Shown: in pieces, positions 1 through 6,057 of the stretch | Numbering within the stretch: position 1 is the stretch's first letter | How the letters are laid out: the number at the start of each line of letters is the position of its first letter | Origin: Bacillota bacterium | GTDB taxonomy: Bacteria > Bacillota > UBA4882 > UBA10575 | Assembly (NCBI GenBank): GCA_012512605.1 | Contig: JAAZDX010000257.1 | Coordinates: forward strand, 1-13,805 | DNA length: 13,805 nucleotides | Direction: 5' to 3' | Notes under the pieces: generated by a model | Database searches by the model: none | What the model was told of the DNA's origin: nothing | Seen by the model: the letters and a program-made list of their open reading frames with translations, nothing else | Position numbers and translations under genes: made by a program

Positions 1-53
1 GAAACAATCTTTTCCATGGTCGTCGTTGCCGTGGGTGTTTTTTCGTTCTCCAT
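1..53 (-). CDS. glyS: Probable glycyl-tRNA synthetase (dimeric type), N-terminal fragment
   Basis: Only the first 17 complete codons lie in the window; the gene runs off the left edge. The start is an ATG preceded at seven bases by TAAGGAGG, a very strong ribosome binding site. The fragment reads MENEKTPTATTTMEKIV followed by a probable serine. The MEKIV(S/A) stretch after a short variable leader is how single-chain, dimeric bacterial glycyl-tRNA synthetases commonly begin, just before the class II motif region, which is not visible here. Placement in the same direction shortly downstream of recO supports this, because recO next to glycyl-tRNA synthetase genes is a familiar arrangement in Bacillota. 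The enzyme would charge tRNA-Gly in the cytoplasm. The identification rests on five or six residues plus synteny and could be wrong; the start itself is secure. Confidence 0.55.
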   Translation of the reverse strand, partial: MENEKTPTATTTMEKIV

Positions 54-121
54 AATCGTTCCTCCTTATATCAGCATTGCGCATCTCTGCATTTTTATAA
101 CGCGGGCTAACATTAGCTTAT

Positions 122-763
122 TTAAGTAATGCGGGGCATTTTAAACAAGAGGGGCGTCACTAAAACTTCCACCAGTGCGGCAATAACCAACAAGGCGAAG
201 ATTAACGGGACATATGCCAGACTTGCTTTGGCATGGTCGCCCCAAGCAGACCTAGCGGTCCCAGCCCGGATAATGCTCCGCCAATTGCGCGCGCCCCAGA
301 TCATCCCGATGGTGGCCGCCAGTAAAATCGCGGGAATTTCAAAGAGGCCGTGGGGCAATAAACTCAGAAAAAAGGTGCTTCTCGGTAAGACCTGCTCATA
401 CTCATAGAGGCCGGCCAGTAAACCAATGATAAATCCATTGGGGAGAACTCCCACCAGTAACGGAAGAAACGGTAAGAAAGCGCCACTGAGCATGATTAAA
501 ACTGACGCCTTGAGATTATTGAAAAAAATAACCCAAAACTGTCCCCACCAGCCAAGATCGGTCATCTTTTCAATCAGGACCATAAATTGCTCTTTAATGA
601 CCTGTTCGATCGCAGTTTTCGCCAGTACCGGGTCGGCCGTCCAGGTTCCATAACCTAAAGCCACACTTAAGACGAGAACAAAACCGGAAAAAGCCAAAAG
701 CATCCGGTATGACTGGGAAAATGCCGGGATAAAACGGAGTTTATGCACGAGTATCATCCCCAT
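122..763 (-). CDS. SpoIIM-family (DUF95) integral membrane protein
   Basis: This encodes 213 residues, matching the length of Bacillus subtilis SpoIIM (about 214). Hydrophobic segments lie at about 21-39, 76-94, 97-118, 131-157 and 182-205, giving about five membrane spans. Family-like features are the FFNNLKAS motif at the start of the second span (80-87), the glycine/proline-rich stretch LPNGFIIG (107-114) and LPHGLFEIPA (136-145). SpoIIM proper works with SpoIID and SpoIIP in septal peptidoglycan remodelling during forespore engulfment, but the broader family also occurs in non-sporulating organisms, so the role of this copy is uncertain. It sits between recO (39 bases upstream) and the probable glycyl-tRNA synthetase gene (68 bases downstream), not next to other engulfment genes. 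The start is not firmly fixed: ATG at 763, ATG two codons later or GTG six codons in are all possible, and no strong ribosome binding site precedes the first. Confidence 0.8.
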   Translation of the reverse strand: MGMILVHKLRFIPAFSQSYRMLLAFSGFVLVLSVALGYGTWTADPVLAKTAIEQVIKEQFMVLIEKMTDLGWWGQFWVIFFNNLKASVLIMLSGAFLPFLPLLVGVLPNGFIIGLLAGLYEYEQVLPRSTFFLSLLPHGLFEIPAILLAATIGMIWGARNWRSIIRAGTARSAWGDHAKASLAYVPLIFALLVIAALVEVLVTPLLFKMPRIT

Positions 764-802
764 AATTCATTCTTAAAGTATAACAAAGTCCAAAGAGCCC
801 TG

Positions 803-1576
803 TCAATTTAAATCAGCCTCCGGTGGGGTCCAAGCCATCAACGACTGGAGGAATGAGAGGGATTTCAGCGTTTTTTCCGCCCGGAGCTGAATAAAGGTGA
901 AGAGGAGTTGTCCTAGTTCGTTCCCCAAAGCCGGGTCTACCGGTCGACGGGCTAGTTCCCGGAGGTCAGCTTGGTATAAATCACGAAGAAAGGACAACGC
1001 TGCCGGTCGGACCGGAATGAGATTCACTCCAGCCGCTCCGGCGCAGGAGCGACAGAACAGCCCGCCTTCGGTTGGGGCAAATCCAACAAAAGGCCCCTCC
1101 GCCTTCTGGCAACTTACGCACCGGTCCAGCACAGGTTCATAACCTAAATATTTCAACAGGCGCAGTTCAAAAGCGCGGGAGACTAGCATTGGGTCGGGTA
1201 CCTTCTCCAACACCACCAAACCAGCCAACAAAAACAGGAAGACTTCGCTATTGACCTCATTTAAGGGTAAAAAAACATCCAGGATCTCCGCCCACCAAGT
1301 GGCATAGGCCATTTTCAAAAGGTCATCACGGAGCGGAGCAAAAGACTTAATGAGTTCAGCTTGGCTTATTTGGTCCAGACTTTTTCCGGTAAAAATCAAC
1401 GCTTTAAGGTATGAAAACTGCTGGGTAACCCCGACCAAACGGTTCCGGGGGCGCCGCGCTCCCCGGGCCACCGCTTCGATCTTCCCCTTTTCCTTGGTGA
1501 AAAGGGTCACAATCCGGTCGGCTTCCCCGAAACCGCGGGTCCGTAAGATAATGCCTTCGCAATGATAGAGCCCCAA
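803..1576 (-). CDS. recO: DNA repair protein RecO
   Basis: RecO acts in the RecFOR pathway, displacing single-strand binding protein and helping load RecA onto gaps, and also anneals complementary strands. The 257 residues fit the family length. The N-terminal OB fold (about 1-80) begins with the typical pattern CEGIILRTRGFGEADRIVTL and continues with the basic RGARRPRNR (38-46). The C-terminal helical part carries a four-cysteine zinc site: C153 and C156 (CVSC) with C175 and C178 (CRSC). The start is TTG, chosen because GGAGGTGA stands in front of it and the family motif begins right after. That ribosome binding site contains the TGA stop of the upstream DUF2905 gene, so translation is probably coupled. 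It lies in the same operon as ruvCAB, so two recombination systems share one transcript. Confidence 0.96.
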   Translation of the reverse strand: MGLYHCEGIILRTRGFGEADRIVTLFTKEKGKIEAVARGARRPRNRLVGVTQQFSYLKALIFTGKSLDQISQAELIKSFAPLRDDLLKMAYATWWAEILDVFLPLNEVNSEVFLFLLAGLVVLEKVPDPMLVSRAFELRLLKYLGYEPVLDRCVSCQKAEGPFVGFAPTEGGLFCRSCAGAAGVNLIPVRPAALSFLRDLYQADLRELARRPVDPALGNELGQLLFTFIQLRAEKTLKSLSFLQSLMAWTPPEADLN

Positions 1577-1578
1577 CA

Positions 1579-1588
1579 GGTCACCTCC
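1579..1588 (-). promoter_or_regulatory. recO ribosome binding site overlapping the upstream stop codon
   Basis: On the minus strand the bases read GGAGGTGACCTGTTG, in which GGAGG is the Shine-Dalgarno core, TGA inside it is the stop of the DUF2905 gene, and TTG is the recO start. This decides the non-ATG start of recO and implies translational coupling between the two genes. Confidence 0.85.
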
Positions 1589-1826
1589 GTTTAAGCAGCG
1601 CCATTACCAAGCTTAATATGATACTCAGGAGTACACAGGTACCGAGGGGAAAGTAGAAAGTAAAATTCCCCCGCCGGATTAGGATATCCCCGGGCAAACG
1701 ACCCCGGTTGAATATTTTCTCCCCAAACTGGAGCAAAACCCCTAGGATTACAAGGACAAGGCCCGCCATGATCAGGAAACGGCCCATCGGTCCAACAGGA
1801 TTGACCAAAGCATAGACCCCCTTCAT
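1581..1826 (-). CDS. DUF2905 family small membrane protein
   Basis: This is an 81-residue protein with two predicted membrane spans (about 16-34 and 59-77) separated by a basic loop. The signature of the family is clear: GRLPGDILIRRGNFTFYFPLGT at about 42-63, followed by a leucine/isoleucine-rich span. Function is unknown; the family is common in Bacillota, often close to ruvAB, which agrees with its place here between queH and recO. The start is uncertain. ATG at 1826 is listed, but a TTG seven codons in is preceded at eight bases by AAGGGGG, and the ATG at codon 14 begins the conserved part (MGRFLIMAGL). The stop lies within the recO ribosome binding site. Confidence 0.85.
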   Translation of the reverse strand: MKGVYALVNPVGPMGRFLIMAGLVLVILGVLLQFGEKIFNRGRLPGDILIRRGNFTFYFPLGTCVLLSIILSLVMALLKRR

Positions 1827-1940
1827 TCTTCATGCTTTCCACGCCGCCCGCCACCAATTGGGCAAAAATAACCTACCCCTGTGTTTTATCCTCACTTGTG
1901 ACCCTGTTTACTGGTAAGCCACATCCTGTAAGGGCTGGCG

Positions 1941-2477
1941 CTAGCGGTTAGGTCGATAATAGCGGTCCCGCTCACTAAAGATACAACCGCAGTAACCTTG
2001 CCGGTAGAGCCCATATTCCCTGGCGAGCTCTTGGCTCCGCCGGAAACCGGGCCGTAAATCAAGGTCACAAAAGGACAGGTTATAGGCGGCCGCCAGCTCG
2101 CTGCCGATCTGGCAGATTAATTCCCGGTTTTGGTAGGGCGAGATCAATAAAGTTGTCCCGAAAACCGGAATCCCCAGCACTTGCGCTTGGCGAGCAGTTT
2201 TTTCCAACCGCATCCGATAACAGATCCCGCACCGTTCCTGTTCCCGAGGGAGGGTGCGCTGTAAAAAGGAGGATAGTTCGTACGCTTCCTCCAGAATTAA
2301 CGGAAGTTTTATCGCTGAAGCCAACTTCTCCAGACTTTCCTTGCGCCGCTGCCACTCTTTGTATGGATGGATATTGGGATTATAGTAGTACATGGTTGGG
2401 GCATATCCCTGTTTCTGCAGAAATTCCGTGGAATAAGTGGCACACGGCCCACAGCAAGTATGAAGTAACAATTCCAA
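1941..2477 (-). CDS. queH: Epoxyqueuosine reductase QueH
   Basis: QueH (formerly DUF208) reduces epoxyqueuosine to queuosine in the wobble position of certain tRNAs and replaces the cobalamin-dependent QueG. The protein has 178 residues. All hallmark cysteine motifs are present: HTCCGPC at 6-12 (C8, C9), the C83-x2-C86 pair in CGICYRMRLEKTA, and YCGC near the end (C163, C165), which together supply iron-sulfur and iron ligands. The YYYNPNIHP stretch (30-38) is also typical. The start is TTG, supported by AAAGAGG eight bases upstream and by the family's motif position; no ATG is available near it. The gene follows ruvB by 52 bases in the same direction. No other queuosine genes are in the window, so the placement may be only operonic convenience. 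Confidence 0.93.
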   Translation of the reverse strand: MELLLHTCCGPCATYSTEFLQKQGYAPTMYYYNPNIHPYKEWQRRKESLEKLASAIKLPLILEEAYELSSFLQRTLPREQERCGICYRMRLEKTARQAQVLGIPVFGTTLLISPYQNRELICQIGSELAAAYNLSFCDLDLRPGFRRSQELAREYGLYRQGYCGCIFSERDRYYRPNR

Positions 2478-2529
2478 AGCCCATGCCTCTTTTCTTGTTC
2501 GTAATACACAAAACCATGCTGGCCGGCTC

Positions 2530-3567
2530 TTAGCCCAAACCCAATTCCCCCTGGTTAGTCTCTTCCTTTTGGTTGTATTTTAACCCCAGATGTTCCCAGG
2601 CCAACCGGGTCGTAACCCGCCCGCGGGGCGTGCGTTGGAGAAAACCGATCTGCATCAAATATGGTTCGCAGACATCTTCAATCGTCTCAACCGCTTCTTG
2701 GGTAGCAGCCGCGAGGGTTTCAACACCCACCGGCCCGCCGTCAAACTTACCAATGATCGTCTCCAGCATAAGCCGGTCAACCCGGTCCAACCCTTTCTCG
2801 TCAACTTCCAAGCGGGTCAGCGCGGCGGCCGCTACTGCAGCCGTAATCACCCCGTCCGCCTTTACTTCAGCATAATCCCGAACCCGTTTCAGTAAACGGT
2901 TGGCAATCCGGGGGGTGCCCCGGGCGCGGCGGGCCAACTCGTTGGCACCGTCTGCTTCGATATCGATCTTTAAGATCTGGGCGGTCCGGATAATAATCTG
3001 CTCTAAATCGGCTTTCGAATAAAAGTCCAACCGGTTGATGATCCCAAAGCGGTCACGGAGCGGTGCCGATAAAGCGCCCGCGCGCGTAGTCGCCCCAACC
3101 AGCGTAAAACGGGGTAGGTCGATCCGGAGCGAACGGGCGCTGGCCCCCTTCCCGATAATAATATCCAGGGCGTAGTCTTCCATCGCCGGGTAGAGGATCT
3201 CTTCAACGGTCCGGTTGAGGCGATGAATTTCATCGATGAAAAGGACATCCTTTTCTTCCAGATTAGTTAAGAGCGCGGCCAGATCACCCGGTCGTTCGAT
3301 CGCCGGGCCCGAGGTAACCCGGATCTGAACCCCCAGTTCCGCCGCGATGATATGGGCCAGTGTCGTCTTCCCGAGCCCCGGCGGCCCGTAGAGTAAAATA
3401 TGGTCTAAAGCTTCGCCGCGTTTTCGGGCCGCTTCGATAAAGATCTTTAAATTTTCCTTCACCCGCGTTTGCCCGATATACTCCTCCATCTTCCGCGGAC
3501 GAATCGAACGGTCCAGTTCTGAATCTTCCGCCCGCAACTGGGGCGTAACCAACCGGGTATCCTCCAT
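2530..3567 (-). CDS. ruvB: Holliday junction branch migration helicase subunit RuvB
   Basis: RuvB is the AAA+ motor that forms hexameric rings on either side of a RuvA-bound Holliday junction and pumps DNA through it. The 345 residues match the family. Visible motifs are the Walker A GPPGLGKT (61-68), Walker B/DEIH box FIDEIHRL (110-117), sensor 1 region GATTRAGALSAPLRDRFG (158-175, including the arginine-finger region), sensor 2 RGTPRIANRLL and the C-terminal winged-helix part with GFLQRTPRGR. The ATG start is preceded at about eight bases by AGAGGG. It lies 24 bases after ruvA, completing the ruvC-ruvA-ruvB order. Confidence 0.98.
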   Translation of the reverse strand: MEDTRLVTPQLRAEDSELDRSIRPRKMEEYIGQTRVKENLKIFIEAARKRGEALDHILLYGPPGLGKTTLAHIIAAELGVQIRVTSGPAIERPGDLAALLTNLEEKDVLFIDEIHRLNRTVEEILYPAMEDYALDIIIGKGASARSLRIDLPRFTLVGATTRAGALSAPLRDRFGIINRLDFYSKADLEQIIIRTAQILKIDIEADGANELARRARGTPRIANRLLKRVRDYAEVKADGVITAAVAAAALTRLEVDEKGLDRVDRLMLETIIGKFDGGPVGVETLAAATQEAVETIEDVCEPYLMQIGFLQRTPRGRVTTRLAWEHLGLKYNQKEETNQGELGLG

Positions 3568-3591
3568 GCGAAAAACCCTCTCTTCTCCTGC

Positions 3592-4191
3592 TTATTCCTT
3601 TATTAACAAGCGCAAAGCCCCTTTGATCACTTCTTGGAGATCAAGCTCCGGGGTTGTAGCCCGTACTGTCTGCACCGCCTTCACCGCCACTACCGTTTCG
3701 TAGCCTAATGCTTCCAAGGCCGCTACGGCATCATCACCCGTCGAAACGGCCGCGGTAGCATTGTCCGGGTTTACACTGAACTGCGCCGTCTCCTTCGCCA
3801 GGGTGGTTTTTAGTTCTAGAATCAAGCGCTGGGCAGTTTTTTGTCCAACACCCGGTGCTTTGCTCAAAAGCTTGACATCCTCGCTGAGGACCGCCCGGCA
3901 AAACTCGTCGGCCGAAAAAAGGGAGAGAATCCCCAAGGCAGTCTTGGGTCCAACCCCCGAAACACTGATCAACTTAATAAACAACGCCTTCTCCGCCGGG
4001 TTTAAAAACCCGTATAACAGCATTGCATCGTCTTTATGGGCCAGGTAAGTGTGGATCAGCAACTTTTCACCGATCTTGACCTGTTGCAAAGCGGCCGTAG
4101 CCATCAGAATCCGAAACCCGATCCCATTGACTTCGATAAAAACGGCTTCGTCGGAACGCTCCTTCACCGTTCCGCTTAAGAACGCGATCAT
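3592..4191 (-). CDS. ruvA: Holliday junction DNA helicase subunit RuvA
   Basis: RuvA forms the tetrameric platform that holds the four-way junction open and recruits RuvB. The protein has 199 residues with the usual three parts: an N-terminal OB fold (1-62, beginning MIAFLSGTV), two helix-hairpin-helix motifs (VSGVGPKTALGIL at about 77-89 and APGVGQKTAQRLI at about 112-124), and a C-terminal RuvB-binding three-helix domain (about 152-199, DDAVAALEALGY). The start ATG overlaps the ruvC stop as ATGA, with GGAGGAGAAGG in front, indicating coupled translation. Confidence 0.98.
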   Translation of the reverse strand: MIAFLSGTVKERSDEAVFIEVNGIGFRILMATAALQQVKIGEKLLIHTYLAHKDDAMLLYGFLNPAEKALFIKLISVSGVGPKTALGILSLFSADEFCRAVLSEDVKLLSKAPGVGQKTAQRLILELKTTLAKETAQFSVNPDNATAAVSTGDDAVAALEALGYETVVAVKAVQTVRATTPELDLQEVIKGALRLLIKE

Positions 4192-4688
4192 CCTTCTCCT
4201 CCCATCGATAGCCCAGCCCTACGCCACGAATGGGCGTAACAGATGGCGATCGCCAGCGCATCGGCGGCGTCGTCCGGTTTCGGGTTGGCTTTTAATTTGA
4301 GTAAGATCCGCACCATCTCCTGGACCTGTCTTTTCTCCGCCCGGCCGTAACCAACCACCGCCATTTTCACTTGCAGCGGAGTATACTCGGCAACCGTCAG
4401 ACCATGCATCGCCGCAGCTAGTAAAATAACGCCTCGGGCTTGACCGACCGCCAACGCAGTCCGGGTGTTTTTATTGAAAAACAGTTCTTCAACCACCAAG
4501 GCATCGGGTTTATACTCCTGAATTAATGCCGACATCCGGTCGTAGATTTGTTTCAGCCGTTCCGACAAGGGGCGTCCGGCTGGTGTTCGAATGACACCAT
4601 AGGTTTGGGCGGTAAGCCGTTGACCCTGCTGTTCAACCAATCCATAGCCGGTAATCGCTGTCCCCGGATCCACACCTAAAATTAGCAT
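4188..4688 (-). CDS. ruvC: Crossover junction endodeoxyribonuclease RuvC
   Basis: RuvC resolves Holliday junctions by paired nicks. The 166 residues show the RNase H-like fold with the catalytic acidic residues in place: D7 in GVDPGTAITGYG, E67 in VVEELFF, and D140 and D143 in DDAADALAIAI, matching the family's D-E-D-D set. The ATG start has AGGAG seven bases upstream. It is the first gene of the minus-strand operon; the 226 bases to the divergent peptidase gene must hold its promoter, but no clear -35/-10 pair was found, and no canonical Bacillus LexA box (GAAC-N4-GTTC) is present. Confidence 0.98.
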   Translation of the reverse strand: MLILGVDPGTAITGYGLVEQQGQRLTAQTYGVIRTPAGRPLSERLKQIYDRMSALIQEYKPDALVVEELFFNKNTRTALAVGQARGVILLAAAMHGLTVAEYTPLQVKMAVVGYGRAEKRQVQEMVRILLKLKANPKPDDAADALAIAICYAHSWRRAGLSMGGEG

Positions 4689-4845
4689 CGTTCCACTCCT
4701 GTTCTCACCCGGTCTAAGCCCTTTCTTAGCTCTTTCTTCTGCAATCGGCTATTTTAATCCTTCAGACTTCAGATTTTCCTATATTAATTTTCCTTAACAG
4801 AAATTAAAGGAGGAACGCCTTTCGCCCTGTCGTATTGTCTTAAGT

Positions 4846-4880
4846 AAGGAATTGCCAAGGAATTGCCTTCCGGCAATTGC
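4846..4880 (+). repeat. Tandem 11-base repeat and hairpin in the peptidase leader
   Basis: AAGGAATTGCC occurs twice head to tail (4846-4856 and 4857-4867), and the second copy can pair with GGCAATT (4872-4878) across the four-base loop TTCC, giving a seven-base-pair stem. It lies about 35 bases before the peptidase start. A free Shine-Dalgarno-like AAAGGAGG at 4806-4813 upstream has no start codon at suitable distance. The sequence may be part of the leader RNA or an operator; no function can be assigned. Confidence 0.45.
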
Positions 4881-4914
4881 TTTACTTCAAGGAAAAAAGA
4901 ACGGGGGGTTAAAT

Positions 4915-6057
4915 ATGTCCCAAGCCTACCAGCATGTGCAACATTTAGCGGAAACAATCGGTCCCCGCGGTTCTTGCACCGAAGCAGAAAAAAAAGCGGC
5001 TAACTACATAAAAACGGAGTTAAGCCGGTTGGATCTGGACCCGAAGGAAGAGGAGTTCAAAGCAGTCACTTCTTTTTCTTGGGTTTTTGGCCTGATTGAT
5101 CTCCTTTTCATCATTGCCGCCTTGATCTTCCCCGCCCGGCCAAAACCCGGGCTCATCCTTGCTTTATTCGCCTTAGTTGCCTTTGTCATCGAGTCAAGTA
5201 CTTTCCCTTTCTTGTCACGCCTCATTCCAAAGAAAAATAGCCAAAACCTGATTGCGCACGTTCCGGCCCGGAGTAAACCCATTCGTAAAGTAATCATCAC
5301 TGCGCATTATGATAGTTCGCGGTCGGCGCTGAACTTCTCGCCAAAACTGGTTAAAGGTTTTCGCCGGAGTTATCTTCTGCTGGTCGGTGCCATGATGGCT
5401 GAAGTATTCTTATACGCCTTAGCGGTCCTAACCCCGCTTTCCCCGCCCCTTTTATGGCTTTTGTCTCTCCCTTGTGCCCTTTACATCCTGGTTACTTTCT
5501 TTACCCTCTTGCACCGGGAGATTGCTGGGCAGTATACTCCCGGTGCCAACGATAACGCCTCCGGAGTCGCGGTACTCTTAGCAGTTGCCAAGAACCTAAC
5601 CCGGTTCCCCTTAGTCACTACCGAGGTAACTTTGGTCGCCACCGGTGCCGAAGAATCAGGTACCAACGGCGCCCTCGCCTTTCTCCGCCGCCACCGTCCT
5701 CCCAAAGATACATATGTCATAAACCTGGACAATCTCGGGATCGGTGATTTGACCGCCGTTACCGCCGAAGGGATTCTCGGGACAAAGGCGGCTTCACCCG
5801 AACTCCTCAGTCTCGCGAAATCGGTGGCCAGCGAAAAAAAATTAGCGCTTCGTTTTGCCCCTTACAAACTTTTAACCACCGACGGAACCGTCTTTCTAAT
5901 GCGGAATTATCCCACCGTTTCCCTGATGGCCTTTGATAAAGAAGGACTGCTCCCCAATTGGCACTGGCCAACCGACCAGGCCTCCTTCGTTAACCCGGAT
6001 AATTTGAACGTTGCCAAAGAATTGGTCCTCGGCATCTTGCGCAAACTGGAAAGTTAA
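4915..6057 (+). CDS. M28-family zinc metallopeptidase with membrane spans
   Basis: The protein (380 residues) belongs to the M28 aminopeptidase-like family of two-zinc exopeptidases. The ligands are recognisable: H131 (ITAHYDSS), bridging D213 (GANDNASG), catalytic E246 and ligand E247 (GAEESG), D272 (NLDNLG) and H350 (NWHWPTD). Two hydrophobic hairpins, about 55-72/80-97 and 153-172/178-198, are embedded in the chain, the second falling between the first and second metal ligands. The enzyme is therefore probably membrane-anchored; the substrate is unknown. The ATG used here has GGGGGG six bases upstream; a TTG 21 codons earlier keeps the frame open but lacks a ribosome binding site and adds non-family sequence. 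It is the only plus-strand gene, divergent from ruvC, and its stop overlaps the stop of the convergent sensor kinase. Confidence 0.88.
   Translation: MSQAYQHVQHLAETIGPRGSCTEAEKKAANYIKTELSRLDLDPKEEEFKAVTSFSWVFGLIDLLFIIAALIFPARPKPGLILALFALVAFVIESSTFPFLSRLIPKKNSQNLIAHVPARSKPIRKVIITAHYDSSRSALNFSPKLVKGFRRSYLLLVGAMMAEVFLYALAVLTPLSPPLLWLLSLPCALYILVTFFTLLHREIAGQYTPGANDNASGVAVLLAVAKNLTRFPLVTTEVTLVATGAEESGTNGALAFLRRHRPPKDTYVINLDNLGIGDLTAVTAEGILGTKAASPELLSLAKSVASEKKLALRFAPYKLLTTDGTVFLMRNYPTVSLMAFDKEGLLPNWHWPTDQASFVNPDNLNVAKELVLGILRKLES

Noticed and set aside
129..653. Plus-strand frames opposite the SpoIIM-family gene
   Set aside because: They lack ribosome binding sites and family features, and the minus-strand frame has clear membrane-protein and family patterns.
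4689..4914. LexA (SOS) operator upstream of ruvC
   Set aside because: Only GAAC-N7-GAAC in direct orientation is present near the start; the palindromic GAAC-N4-GTTC pattern is missing.
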